This document shows positions 1-8,360 of a stretch of 64,000 bases of DNA, piece after piece. The position numbers were made by a program, and so were the translations under genes. Source of the DNA: Acidimicrobiia bacterium (GTDB lineage: Bacteria; Actinomycetota; Acidimicrobiia; Acidimicrobiales; CAIXPF01). The DNA lies in contig CANJRG010000001.1 of assembly GCA_947476745.1 (NCBI GenBank), forward strand, positions 372,001-436,000, written 5' to 3'. The first letter of the stretch is position 1, and the number at the start of each line of letters is the position of its first letter. The notes below the pieces were generated by a model. The model searched no databases and was not told the DNA's origin. It saw only the letters and a program-made list of their open reading frames with translations.

Positions 1-867
1 GTAGTACCACATGTTGGAGAACGGGATCAGGACCACGACGAGCAGCAGCAGCACCAGACCGCCGCCGCGCAGCGGGTGCAACGACAGCGACGGTTCGGGC
101 AGCCGGCGCAGCAGGACCGCCAGCACCACCAAGGCCAGCACCGCCGACGCGCCCCACACCACGACGCCGACGGACATCCCCCCGTCGTCGTACAACCCCT
201 GGAGGAGCCGCACCACGCAGGTCAGGGTCAGACCGGCCAGGGCCGGGGTCCACAGCTCGCCGGGCAGCGAATCGCGCTCGCTGCCGTCGCGTACCAACAG
301 CACGGCGACGGCCACGATCCCGAGCCCGCTCACCGCCCACAGCACGGCGACCGACCGCCACGGTGCCACGGAGAGCAGCAGGCCCGACAGCAGCGGGATG
401 CCCACATAGATGATCGGGCTCACCATGGCGTACGCGCTGAACGCCACCGGGCGGGCGCCGTCGCGCGTGGTGGCGGTGGTGAGCATGGCGATGACGATGA
501 CGAACAACGCCGAACGCCCGACGCTCAGCAGCAGCATGCCGACGGTGGCCACGAACACCGCCGGCGCCGCAGCGACCAGCAAGGAACCCACGGCGACCGA
601 CACGCCGGCGAGACCGAGCAGGCGGCGTGGCCCCAGCCGGATGCCCAGGATGCCGGCCGGGAAGATCACCAGCAGGCTGCCGATGCTGGGGATCGTCCGC
701 AGCATCGAGCCCTGCGCCGGCGTGGCCCCCAGGCCGGTGAGCATCGGCGGCAGCACGAAGTTGTAGGAGGCCGACACCACCACGGCCAGGCCCGACATCA
801 GACAGACGGCCCGCAGGACCCGGTTCTCGTCGATGGTGAGTTCGGACCGGGTGAGGAGACTGCGCAC
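1..867 (-). CDS. MFS transporter, C-terminus cut by window edge
   Basis: Drug/metabolite proton-antiporter-like membrane protein; the 3' part lies outside the window. Reading right to left it starts MRSLLTRSELTIDENRVLRA and shows successive hydrophobic helices, with IRLGPRR in the loop where MFS proteins carry their basic signature. It aligns throughout with the transporter at 1764-3299 (MPRLLTRRDLTDDENRVLRA), so the two are paralogues flanking the dioxygenase-like gene. The start is GTG 867: a -10 box TACCGT (876-881) lies 8 nt before it and there is no Shine-Dalgarno sequence, implying a leaderless mRNA. A 10-nt repeat (GTGCGCTRCC) occupies this promoter. Substrate unknown. Confidence 0.85.
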   Translation of the reverse strand, partial: MRSLLTRSELTIDENRVLRAVCLMSGLAVVVSASYNFVLPPMLTGLGATPAQGSMLRTIPSIGSLLVIFPAGILGIRLGPRRLLGLAGVSVAVGSLLVAAAPAVFVATVGMLLLSVGRSALFVIVIAMLTTATTRDGARPVAFSAYAMVSPIIYVGIPLLSGLLLSVAPWRSVAVLWAVSGLGIVAVAVLLVRDGSERDSLPGELWTPALAGLTLTCVVRLLQGLYDDGGMSVGVVVWGASAVLALVVLAVLLRRLPEPSLSLHPLRGGGLVLLLLVVVLIPFSNMWYY

Positions 868-958
868 GGCAGCGCACGGTAGCGCACCGCCGGCCTGGCC
901 CTGCCTGCCCACCCGACCGGGTCCGGACGACGACCGACGGCGTGCCGGTGGCGGCCGA

Positions 959-1666
959 TCAGCCGACGAGGATGTTGATGGCGGCGTCGACGGTGCTGGT
1001 GCCGTGCACGTCGAGCAGTTGGTTGTCGACCCCGTCGGCCAACACGTTGTCGCGGCGGTTGGGGGTGGCGTTGCGCAGGCTGGCGGCATAGGCCGGGTTC
1101 GAGGCGTACAACGCGTCGACCTCGGCGTCGTCGAAGGCGAACTGGCTGGTGAGCAGTCCCTTGGCTAACGAGCGGTCGCTGAACACCGCTAAATAGATGT
1201 GCGACGCCCGGCCCTGGTAGCGACCGGGCAGGACCGACATGAAGCGCACGGTGCCGTCGGCATCGGTCACCCCCACCGCCCGCAGGTACGACCGGGCGGC
1301 ATAGTCGCCGCCGTTCATGCCGCCGCTGTAGGCGGAGTAGTGGCCGTCGACATCGCAGTGCCACACGTACACGGCGGCACCTGCGAACGGGCTGCGGTCG
1401 CCGCCGTGGCCGACCTTGATCCGCAGGGCCAACGGGATGCCGGTCACGCGGTTCGAGCCGTCGAGGTCGGTGGTCATGTCCGTCCGGAACACGGCCGGCT
1501 TGTCGAGCACGTTGGCAAGGCCGCCGGCACCGTTCTGGTTCGAGCCGTCGGCAGGGAAGGGCCCGCCGGTCTCCGTGGGCGGGGTGAGCCAAGGCAGGGC
1601 GGCCGCAGCGGCGTCCAGCATGGCGGCGCGGCGTGGCCACCGGCTGCGATCCCGCTGCGAGTTCAC
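959..1666 (-). CDS. Intradiol ring-cleavage dioxygenase-like protein, altered iron site
   Basis: 235 residues. The fold is that of protocatechuate/catechol intradiol dioxygenases: GGPFPADGSNQNG near the N-terminus, VYVWHCDVDGHYSAYS (first iron Tyr region), then LPGRYQGRASHIYLAVF near the C-terminal third. In active enzymes this last motif is PGxY...RxxHIH, supplying Tyr, His and His to Fe(III). Here the second His is Tyr (codon TAT at 1195-1197), followed by a rare TTA leucine codon. So either the metal site is changed or the protein is no longer a dioxygenase. Start GTG 1666 is tentative; no clear RBS is visible. It lies between two paralogous MFS genes in the same direction. Family assignment is firm, activity doubtful. 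Confidence 0.75.
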   Translation of the reverse strand: MNSQRDRSRWPRRAAMLDAAAAALPWLTPPTETGGPFPADGSNQNGAGGLANVLDKPAVFRTDMTTDLDGSNRVTGIPLALRIKVGHGGDRSPFAGAAVYVWHCDVDGHYSAYSGGMNGGDYAARSYLRAVGVTDADGTVRFMSVLPGRYQGRASHIYLAVFSDRSLAKGLLTSQFAFDDAEVDALYASNPAYAASLRNATPNRRDNVLADGVDNQLLDVHGTSTVDAAINILVG

Positions 1667-1677
1667 CGAGAACCGAC

Positions 1678-1749
1678 CGGCCCGACGCAGCGGCCGTCCG
1701 GCGGCCCGACGCAGCGGCCGTCCGGCGGCCCGACGCAGCGGCCGTCCGG
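1678..1749. repeat. 24-bp tandem repeat, 3 copies, between MFS and dioxygenase genes
   Basis: Three perfect copies of a 24-bp unit (CGGCCCGACGCAGCGGCC then GTCCGG) fill most of the gap between the end of the MFS gene (1764) and the start of the dioxygenase-like gene (1666). On the minus strand the array lies just after the MFS stop codon. Confidence 0.95.
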
Positions 1750-1763
1750 CGGTCGGACCGCGG

Positions 1764-3299
1764 TCAGTCCTCGTCGGGATGGCGGCGACGGGCGACGTAG
1801 AACACCCCGGCCGCCCCGAGGGTCACCAGCGCCCCGCCGATCGCCTGAGACCGGAAGCCGACGACCATTGCTTCGGTCTCGTGCGCCGCCAAGCCCTCGA
1901 TCTCGGACTCCGGCAGCTGCGACCAACCGGCGATCTCGGCCGTCGGCTGGCCCTCGTGCACGGCGCGCAGCACCTCCATCAGTTGGTCCCGGCCGAGGTC
2001 GTCCTCGGAGCGCTCGGCGTAGGCCTGGTGGACGCCGATCGACACCACCGTCGACATGAAGATCACCCCCAGCGCCCCGCCCAGCCCGACGGCGGCGCCG
2101 CGGAACGACGCCACGGTCGACTCGGTGCCGGGAACGGACCGGTTCATCACCGCCGTGGCCAGCGCGACCTCGGCCGCCGCCACCGACGCCCCGTACAGGC
2201 ACAGCACCACCACGAGCACGACCACCGGCGTCGACCCGGTCTGCAGACCGGCGGCGAACAGCGTCGCCGCCGCCGCCACCAGCATCGTGGTGCCGGACTT
2301 GGTGATGCCCTTGGCCTTGATGAACCCGTCCATCAGCGCGGCCCCGGCGACCGAGGCCATCTGCGCCGGCGCAGCCAGGAACGCCGCCCCCAGGGCCGAG
2401 ATGCCGTAGACGTACTGCAGCTTGGCGTTCGTGTAGAACCACAGGTTGGCGAAGGGGATCAGCACCACCACCAGCAGCAACAGCAGCAGACCGCCTCGCC
2501 GCAGCACCGCCGGGTTCACCGTCGGCGCCGGGATCCGTCCCATCAGCACCGCCAGCACCGCCAGGGCGGCCAGCGCCACCGCACCCCAGCCGAGCACGGC
2601 GAGCGATGCCCAGCCGCTGCGGTCGACGGCGAAGAACGCCTGCACCATCGCCGTGAGGACCACGCCGGCCGCCGCAGGGGTCCACAGCTCGCCCAGCACC
2701 GCCGGACGCTCACCGTCGGGTGACACCAAGCTGCGGGCCACCACCACCAGTCCCATACCGCTGAGCACCCACAGCGCCGCCACCGCCCGCCACGACACCA
2801 CCGTCACCAGCAGGCCGGCGAACACCGGCGCCACCACGAACGCCGCGGAATCGACGGCCCCGTAGGCCGAGAAGGCGACGTGACGAGCCCCCTCTCGGGT
2901 CGTCGCCGCAGTGAGCAGAGCGATGATGATGATGAGGAGCACCGAGCGCCCCACGCTCAGCAGCACCATACCGACCAGTGCGACGATCGCCCCCGGTGCC
3001 ATCAGCACGGCGGCCGAGCCCACCGTCACCAACACGCCCGAGGCGACGAGCACCCGCCGGGGACCCAGCCGCATGGCGAGACCACCGGCGGGGAAGATGA
3101 CCAGCAGGCTAGCAATGCTGGGTAACGCCCGGAACAGCGCGGCCAGCCCCGAGCCAGCCCCGAAATCGGTCAGCATCGGCAGCAGCAGGTAGACGTACGA
3201 CGACGGCACGACCAGCACCAGCAGCGCCAGCAGGCACACGGCCCGCAGGACGCGGTTCTCGTCGTCGGTGAGGTCGCGGCGGGTCAGCAGGCGCGGCAT
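1764..3299 (-). CDS. MFS transporter, EmrB/QacA-like, 14-helix type
   Basis: 511 residues if started at ATG 3299. Hydrophobic helices run through the whole chain. A short hydrophilic segment (about residues 420-470, with SEDDLGRDQLMEVLRAVHEG) precedes a last helix and a basic RRRHPDED tail, the layout of 14-helix DHA2 exporters. GLAMRLGPRR near residue 75 is the loop-2/3 signature. It probably exports a small molecule by proton antiport; the substrate is unknown. The start region holds a 21-bp tandem duplication, so two in-frame ATGs (3299 and 3320) each carry their own TACCGT -10 box 6 nt upstream. Both look usable as leaderless starts and would give MPRLL... or MPRYRPAMPRLL.... Confidence 0.85.
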   Translation of the reverse strand: MPRLLTRRDLTDDENRVLRAVCLLALLVLVVPSSYVYLLLPMLTDFGAGSGLAALFRALPSIASLLVIFPAGGLAMRLGPRRVLVASGVLVTVGSAAVLMAPGAIVALVGMVLLSVGRSVLLIIIIALLTAATTREGARHVAFSAYGAVDSAAFVVAPVFAGLLVTVVSWRAVAALWVLSGMGLVVVARSLVSPDGERPAVLGELWTPAAAGVVLTAMVQAFFAVDRSGWASLAVLGWGAVALAALAVLAVLMGRIPAPTVNPAVLRRGGLLLLLLVVVLIPFANLWFYTNAKLQYVYGISALGAAFLAAPAQMASVAGAALMDGFIKAKGITKSGTTMLVAAAATLFAAGLQTGSTPVVVLVVVLCLYGASVAAAEVALATAVMNRSVPGTESTVASFRGAAVGLGGALGVIFMSTVVSIGVHQAYAERSEDDLGRDQLMEVLRAVHEGQPTAEIAGWSQLPESEIEGLAAHETEAMVVGFRSQAIGGALVTLGAAGVFYVARRRHPDED

Positions 3300-3334
3300 C
3301 GCCGGACGGTAGCGCGGCATCGCCGGACGGTAGC
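3293..3334 (-). promoter_or_regulatory. Tandemly duplicated leaderless promoter and start codon
   Basis: A 21-bp unit is repeated exactly. On the minus strand each copy holds TACCGT, CCGGCG, then ATGCCGCGC. Thus -10 boxes at 3306-3311 and 3327-3332 each sit 6 nt before an ATG (3299 and 3320). The period is 7 codons, so both starts share the MFS reading frame. Confidence 0.7.
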
Positions 3335-3444
3335 GCGCCACCGTTGCGGTGACGCCATGCGCCGGGGTCGCCGGGCGGGCCGTCCGGACCCGACATCCGG
3401 ACCGCCTGCCCCACCCCGGATCCGTGCTACCGTTGGCACGTCTT

Positions 3445-3460
3445 TCTAACAAAGATTAGA
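3445..3460. promoter_or_regulatory. AT-rich inverted repeat upstream of monooxygenase, possible operator
   Basis: TCTAACAAAGATTAGA has 5-bp inverted arms (TCTAA/TTAGA). It overlaps a second small inverted repeat, TCTTT-CTAAC-AAAGA (3441-3455). It stands out as AT-rich in a very GC-rich region and lies 22 bp before the monooxygenase start. A TetR-type repressor site or the promoter itself are both possible; no cognate regulator is next door. Confidence 0.4.
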
Positions 3461-3481
3461 CACCGCGGAGGGTGCAGGGAC

Positions 3482-4930
3482 ATGTCGATGCGATTCGCGG
3501 TCATCGGCGCCGGTATGGCGGGGATCCTCGCCGTCATCAAGCTGCGTGAGGCGGGCTACGACGACCTCGTCGTGTACGAGAAGGCCGACCGGGTCGGTGG
3601 CACCTGGCGGGAGAACACTTACCCCGGCATCGCCTGCGACGTGCCCTCCCACGCCTACAGCTACTCCTTCGAGCTCAACCCCGACTGGTCCCAGCGCTTC
3701 TCCCCCGGCCCCGAGATCCAGGCGTATTTCCGGGGCGTGGCCGACCGCCACGGGGTCACCGAGCGCATCCGTTTCGGCGAGGAGCTCACCAGCTGCGAGT
3801 TCCGTGACGGCCGCTGGCAGCTGCGCACCGCCACGGGCACGGCCGACGTCGTCGACGTGGTGATCGCGGCCACCGGCGTGCTGCACCACCCCAACATCCC
3901 CACCTTCGAGGGCATCGAGACCTTCGAGGGAGCCTGGTTCCACAGCTCCCGTTGGGACCACTCGGTGCCGCTCGACGGCCGCCGGGTCGGGGTGATCGGC
4001 ACCGGGTCGACCGCGGTGCAGATCACCTCGGCGCTGGTCGAGCGCACCGCCCACTTCGCGCTGTTCCAGCGCACCGCCCAGTGGGTGCTGCCCATCGACA
4101 ACCCGGCCTTCACCGACGCCGAGCGCGAGGCCTTCCGCGCCGACCCGGCCGGCACGAGGACCCTGCACGACCACCTGTCCCGGGCGTTCCGGGACGCGTT
4201 CTCGCACGCCGTCATCGACGTCAACTCGCCCCGGCTGGCCGAAATCGAAGCGGAGTGCCTGCGCAACCTCGAGCAGCACGTCACCGACCCGATTCTGCGC
4301 GAGCGGCTGCGGCCGACATACCGCGCAGCATGCAAACGGCTGATCGCCTCGCCCGACTTCTACCAGAAGATCCAGCACCCCGACGCCGAGCTGGTGACCG
4401 CGGCCATCGAGCGCATCGAGCCCAAGGGCGTGCGTACCGCCGACGGGGTCCTGCACGAGCTCGACGTGCTGGTGCTCGCCACCGGGTTCCGGGCCGATCG
4501 CTTCGTACGGCCGACCACGGTCCTCGGACGCAACGGCGTGGACCTCGACGAAGTGTGGCGCGACGGTCTGCTGGCGTACCTGTCGGTCGCGGTACCGGGG
4601 TTCCCGAACTTCTTTATGCTCAATGGACCCAACGGCCCGATCGGCAACTTCTCGCTCATCGACATCGCCGAGCAGCAGGTCGGTTACATCCTGCAGTTGC
4701 TCGAGGAGATCCGCTCCGGACGCTGCCGCGAGATCAGCCCGACGTGGGAAGCCACCCGGAACCTCGAGGCCGAACGCCGCGAGGCCGCCGTCGGCACGGT
4801 GTGGGTAACCGGCTGTACCAGCTGGTATCTCGACCGCGACGGCATCCCCGCATCGTGGACGTTCACCTTCGACCGCTTCCGAGACGAGATGGCCGCCCCC
4901 AAGCTGAAGGCCTACGAGCTCATCGACTGA
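3482..4930 (+). CDS. Flavin-containing monooxygenase, Baeyer-Villiger type
   Basis: 482 residues; FAD/NADPH enzyme inserting oxygen into ketones (or oxidising N/S atoms). FAD-binding GAGMAG sits at residues 9-14, followed by VGGTWRENTYPG typical of class B monooxygenases. FEGAWFHSSRWD (about 148-159) fits the Baeyer-Villiger fingerprint FxGxxxHxxxW, and VIGTGSTA (about 171-178) is the NADPH Rossmann loop. The length suits the small BVMO/FMO group. Start ATG 3482 follows a good RBS (GGAGGGTGCAGGG). With the SDRs and BKACE that follow it could form a route that turns a cyclic or side-chain alcohol to ketone, to ester/lactone, then to CoA products. That pathway is inference; the enzyme class is clear. 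Confidence 0.88.
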   Translation: MSMRFAVIGAGMAGILAVIKLREAGYDDLVVYEKADRVGGTWRENTYPGIACDVPSHAYSYSFELNPDWSQRFSPGPEIQAYFRGVADRHGVTERIRFGEELTSCEFRDGRWQLRTATGTADVVDVVIAATGVLHHPNIPTFEGIETFEGAWFHSSRWDHSVPLDGRRVGVIGTGSTAVQITSALVERTAHFALFQRTAQWVLPIDNPAFTDAEREAFRADPAGTRTLHDHLSRAFRDAFSHAVIDVNSPRLAEIEAECLRNLEQHVTDPILRERLRPTYRAACKRLIASPDFYQKIQHPDAELVTAAIERIEPKGVRTADGVLHELDVLVLATGFRADRFVRPTTVLGRNGVDLDEVWRDGLLAYLSVAVPGFPNFFMLNGPNGPIGNFSLIDIAEQQVGYILQLLEEIRSGRCREISPTWEATRNLEAERREAAVGTVWVTGCTSWYLDRDGIPASWTFTFDRFRDEMAAPKLKAYELID

Positions 4931-4949
4931 GCGCGGGGTCCCGGCCGTC

Positions 4950-5738
4950 TCAGACGTGGCCGCCCGAGCCGCCGTCGACGCTGAGCGCCACGCCGTTCAC
5001 GTAGGAGGCGGCGTTCGAGCACAGGAACACGATCGCCGCCGCCACCTCCTCGGCCGTGCCGTACCGACCGACCGGTACGCCCTGGGAGTTCCGGGCCAGC
5101 ACGTCGGCGGCGGTGCCCCCGGCGGCAGCAGCGATCTCGCCCGCGGCCCGGTCCCACATGGCGGTGTGGATGAGCCCCGGCAGGATCGAGTTCACCAGCA
5201 CCCCGTCGGGCCCGTACTTGCCGGCCAGCGCCTTGCCGGTGGCGATCATCGCCGCCTTGGTGGCGGCGTAGTCGATCAACGCCGCGTTGGGGTAGATCGC
5301 ACCGGCGGTGGCCACCATGACCACCCGGCCCCAGCGCTGCTTGCGCATACCGGGCAGGAACCGGCGGGTGCAGCGCACCGCCGACAGCAGGTTCAGCTGG
5401 TGCAGCTGCTCCCAGTCCTCGTCGGTCATGTACAGGAAGTTGCGCGACGGCGACGCCCCCACGTTGTTGACGAGGATGTCGACCGCGCCCAGGTCGGCCT
5501 CCACGGCCTCGAGGAACGCCGCGGTCGATGCGGCGTCGCCGAGGTCGGCCACGTAACCCCGTACCGATCCGATACCAGATGGTACGTAGGCGGCAAGCGC
5601 CTCAACACCGTCGGCGCCACGGGCGCAGAACGCCACCTCGGCACCGTGGTCGGCCAGTAGCCGCACCGTGGCGGCACCGATACCGAGGCTGGCTCCGGTC
5701 ACCACCGCTCGCTTCCCGGTCAGGTCGAGATCGATCAC
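4950..5738 (-). CDS. SDR family oxidoreductase
   Basis: 262 residues, classical short-chain dehydrogenase. It has the cofactor loop TGASLGIG (residues 14-21), NNVGAS where the NAG motif is expected, and the catalytic pair YAATK around residue 160. The C-terminus, VNGVALSVDGGSGGHV, is the usual end for FabG-like members. It probably oxidises or reduces a hydroxyl/keto group with NAD(P)H in the cytoplasm. Start GTG 5738 is preceded by GGAGGACGAC, a normal RBS. It converges on the monooxygenase gene and is codirectional with the BKACE gene upstream of it (61 bp apart), which suggests shared transcription. Substrate not predictable. Confidence 0.88.
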   Translation of the reverse strand: MIDLDLTGKRAVVTGASLGIGAATVRLLADHGAEVAFCARGADGVEALAAYVPSGIGSVRGYVADLGDAASTAAFLEAVEADLGAVDILVNNVGASPSRNFLYMTDEDWEQLHQLNLLSAVRCTRRFLPGMRKQRWGRVVMVATAGAIYPNAALIDYAATKAAMIATGKALAGKYGPDGVLVNSILPGLIHTAMWDRAAGEIAAAAGGTAADVLARNSQGVPVGRYGTAEEVAAAIVFLCSNAASYVNGVALSVDGGSGGHV

Positions 5739-5798
5739 GTCGTCCTCCAGTCGTCGACGCGCTCAGCATGCCAGATGACCGTGCCCGGCCGCGCCGGG

Positions 5799-6716
5799 TC
5801 AGATCCCCAGCAGCGACCGGGCGGTGTCGGTGTCCGCCACCGCCCGGCCGTGTGCCACGGCCAGCGCAACCACCTCGGCCACCAGCTCAGCGTTGGTCGG
5901 ACGACGACGTTCACCGGGGAGGGGCGCGAAGTCCTCCCACCCCACCCGGACATGCCCGCCGAGCTCGATCGCCGCCGCGGCCAACCCGGAACCGACCACG
6001 TCACCGCCGACCGCCCCCACCATCCACCGCAACGGCGCGTCGCCGAGCAGACGCAGATAGGTCTCCAACGCCCAGATCTCGGCCGGCAGGCCGAAATACG
6101 TGGACGGACCAGACAGGTAGAACTGCAGCTTGGCCTTGGCCGGCAACGTGCCGGCCTCCAGGTGGCCCAGCGCCAACCGCAGGAATCCCGGCTCGAAGAT
6201 CGACACGTGCACCGCCACGTCGCGCTCGCGGCACCAGGCGAACATCCAGTCGACATCGGCCGGCGAGTTCACGTAGGGCACCGCACCGGCGCCCACCGAA
6301 CCGTCGGAGCGTCGTCCGGTCAGGTTCAGCGAGCCGGGGTCGGCCACCGCCAGGCTGAGAGCACCGGCCTCGTGCAACGCCACCAGGTGGGCGTAGCGGT
6401 GCTCGATGGTGCGCCCCTGCCCCCCACCGGCCATGGTCGGGTAACAGATCGCTCCCGGATGCACAGCTCGTACCGCCTCCCATGCCAGGCGGTACGGTTC
6501 GGGATCGTGGCGGCCGTCGCCCCCGAGCACCTCGTCGGCGGTGTGGTTGTGGATCACGGTGGCCCCGGCGTCGAGGCAGGCGAGGGCGTCCTCGGCCACC
6601 TCGTCGGGGGTGCAGGGCACCACCGGGTTGGCACGGGCCCCACCCCGCCGGGACCACGATGCCGGTAGGGCCCCGTTGATCGCAGCCTCGATGATCAGCG
6701 GTTCCGTCGTGGCCAT
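5799..6716 (-). CDS. Beta-keto acid cleavage enzyme (BKACE, DUF849)
   Basis: 305 residues. The BKACE family (3-keto-5-aminohexanoate cleavage enzyme and relatives) condenses a beta-keto acid with acetyl-CoA to give acetoacetate and a new acyl-CoA, using Zn2+. VIHNHTADE supplies the paired zinc histidines (H56, H58), and GGHVRVGWED near residue 260 carries the conserved Arg, Glu and Asp of the active site. Start ATG 6716 is chosen because ACGGAGGACGTG provides an RBS and MATTEPLIIEAA matches the family N-terminus. The frame stays open far upstream, but that part is not family-like. It shares orientation with the SDR at 4950-5738. The exact keto acid cannot be read from sequence. Confidence 0.87.
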   Translation of the reverse strand: MATTEPLIIEAAINGALPASWSRRGGARANPVVPCTPDEVAEDALACLDAGATVIHNHTADEVLGGDGRHDPEPYRLAWEAVRAVHPGAICYPTMAGGGQGRTIEHRYAHLVALHEAGALSLAVADPGSLNLTGRRSDGSVGAGAVPYVNSPADVDWMFAWCRERDVAVHVSIFEPGFLRLALGHLEAGTLPAKAKLQFYLSGPSTYFGLPAEIWALETYLRLLGDAPLRWMVGAVGGDVVGSGLAAAAIELGGHVRVGWEDFAPLPGERRRPTNAELVAEVVALAVAHGRAVADTDTARSLLGI

Positions 6717-6890
6717 CACGTCCTCCGTGTCGTCGCAGTCCTCGGCGGCCAGCTTCCCACGACCTCGTCCCCGGCGCCCGCCCGGTGCCTGCCCGACGGG
6801 CGCGCCGGCGCCGGGTCGCGTACCGTGCCGAGAACCCGACGTGCACCGACGACACGCCGGAGAACGCAACCACACAGGAGCACACCGACC

Positions 6891-7637
6891 ATGGGCCGAC
6901 TCGACGGCAAGATCGCACTCATCACCGGCGGGGCCCGGGGCCAGGGGGCCGAGGAAGGCCGACTGTTCTGCGCCGAGGGCGCCACGGTCATCCTCACCGA
7001 CGTGCTCGACGAGGAGGGTGAGCGGACGGCGGCGGGAATCGACGGTGCGTCCTACCTCCACCTCGACGTCAGCTCCGAGGCCGAGTGGCAGTCGGTGGTC
7101 GACACGGTCATCGCCCGCCACGGGGCGCTCGACGTGCTGGTCAATAACGCCGGCATCGACCTCGACAAGCGTTTCGAGGCCACCACCCTGGCCGACTTCG
7201 AGCGGGTCGTGGCCATCAACCAGACCGGCGTGTTCCTCGGCATGCGGACCGCGGCCGTCGCCATGATGGCGGCCGGCCGGCCGGGCTCGATCGTCAACAT
7301 CTCCTCGGTGGCCGGCCTGCAGGGCGTGCGGGGCCGGGCCGCCTACGGCGCCACCAAGTGGGCGGTGCGGGGCATGACCAAGATCGGCGCCCTCGAGTGG
7401 GGCAAGCGGGGCATCCGGGTCAACTCGGTGCACCCCGGCCTGATCGAGACCCCGATGACGGAGACCCAACGGGCGTTCACCGATCCCGACGTACGCGTCC
7501 GTGCCGAGCGCAACATCCCCATCGGGCGGATGGGCACCGCCACCGACATCGCCAACATGGTGCTGTTCCTGGCCAGCGACGAGTCGAGCTACTGCACCGG
7601 CCAGGAGTTCACCGTCGACGGCGGCGTGCACCCCTGA
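6891..7637 (+). CDS. SDR family oxidoreductase, hydroxysteroid-dehydrogenase-like
   Basis: 248 residues. GGARGQG (13-19) is the glycine-rich loop, NNAG and NISS follow, and YGATK (about 151-155) is the catalytic pair. TDVLDEEGER after beta-2, with Asp in the specificity position, suggests NAD(H). The sequence resembles the 3alpha/20beta-hydroxysteroid dehydrogenase branch of actinobacterial SDRs, but substrate prediction within SDRs is weak. Start ATG 6891 has CAGGAG 13 nt upstream. The gene is divergent from BKACE (174 bp between), so the two could share control. It ends just before the convergent thioesterase gene. Confidence 0.87.
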   Translation: MGRLDGKIALITGGARGQGAEEGRLFCAEGATVILTDVLDEEGERTAAGIDGASYLHLDVSSEAEWQSVVDTVIARHGALDVLVNNAGIDLDKRFEATTLADFERVVAINQTGVFLGMRTAAVAMMAAGRPGSIVNISSVAGLQGVRGRAAYGATKWAVRGMTKIGALEWGKRGIRVNSVHPGLIETPMTETQRAFTDPDVRVRAERNIPIGRMGTATDIANMVLFLASDESSYCTGQEFTVDGGVHP

Positions 7638-7664
7638 GCCACGAGCGTCCGCTGCGGCGACGGC

Positions 7665-8360
7665 TCAGCCGGGCGGGGCGACCAGCGGTGGGGCCAGCAC
7701 GAACAACCCCTCGGCCTCCGCGAAAACCCCTTCGTCGCTCGAGCCCTCGCAGCTGATGAACAGCTTGCGGCCCTCGCGCCGGACCAGCCGGGACCGGAAC
7801 CGGACCGGCTGCTCCACCGGAGCCGCGGCCCGGAAGGCGATACTCAGCTGCACGGTGTAAGCGGGTTGACCGACCAGCAGCAGGATCAGGCTCATCGACT
7901 CGTCGATCGCCGCCGCCACGGCACCACCGTGAACTCGTTCGGGCGGGCCCTCAAAGGCTCGCCCGAACACCGTTTCGGCCACGGTCTCGTCACCGTCGCG
8001 GCGGTAGGTGAAGCCCATCGACATCCCGCTGGACGGGCCCCCGATGCACGACAGCTCGTCGAAGCGCAGCACCGACCCTTCGGGCGGCGGCGGCTGGGGC
8101 ACCCCGGTCACCATGAACTCGGCCAGGCCGCCACGGCGGACCATGTAGGCCCTCTTGTCGCGCACCGGGGCGTCGTCGACCGCCGTCGCCCAGCCCTCGA
8201 CCCGCCTCGCAAGCTCATCGAGCTGGGCATCGGTGAGGTCGCGTCCAGCCAGCAGGTGGGAAGCCGCCCGCATGGCCGCAGCTGCCCGGCGGTCGGGGTC
8301 GCCGTCGTGCCCGGCACCCCGCCCGGCCGGTCCCGCAGCGACCTCGACCTCCGTGCTCAA
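7665..8360 (-). CDS. PaaI/THEM4-type acyl-CoA thioesterase (hotdog fold)
   Basis: 231 residues. The hotdog domain occupies roughly 95-230, with VHGGAVAAAIDES (about 143-155), the HGGxxAxxxDE active-site motif of PaaI-type thioesterases. It should hydrolyse an acyl-CoA to free acid and CoA in the cytoplasm; the chain is unknown. The N-terminal 90 residues are predicted helical and not recognised. The start is TTG 8360, whose last two bases overlap the TGA of the EVE-domain gene (TTGA, 8357-8360), so translation is probably coupled. It belongs to a two-gene operon with the EVE protein. Confidence 0.82.
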   Translation of the reverse strand: MSTEVEVAAGPAGRGAGHDGDPDRRAAAAMRAASHLLAGRDLTDAQLDELARRVEGWATAVDDAPVRDKRAYMVRRGGLAEFMVTGVPQPPPPEGSVLRFDELSCIGGPSSGMSMGFTYRRDGDETVAETVFGRAFEGPPERVHGGAVAAAIDESMSLILLLVGQPAYTVQLSIAFRAAAPVEQPVRFRSRLVRREGRKLFISCEGSSDEGVFAEAEGLFVLAPPLVAPPG

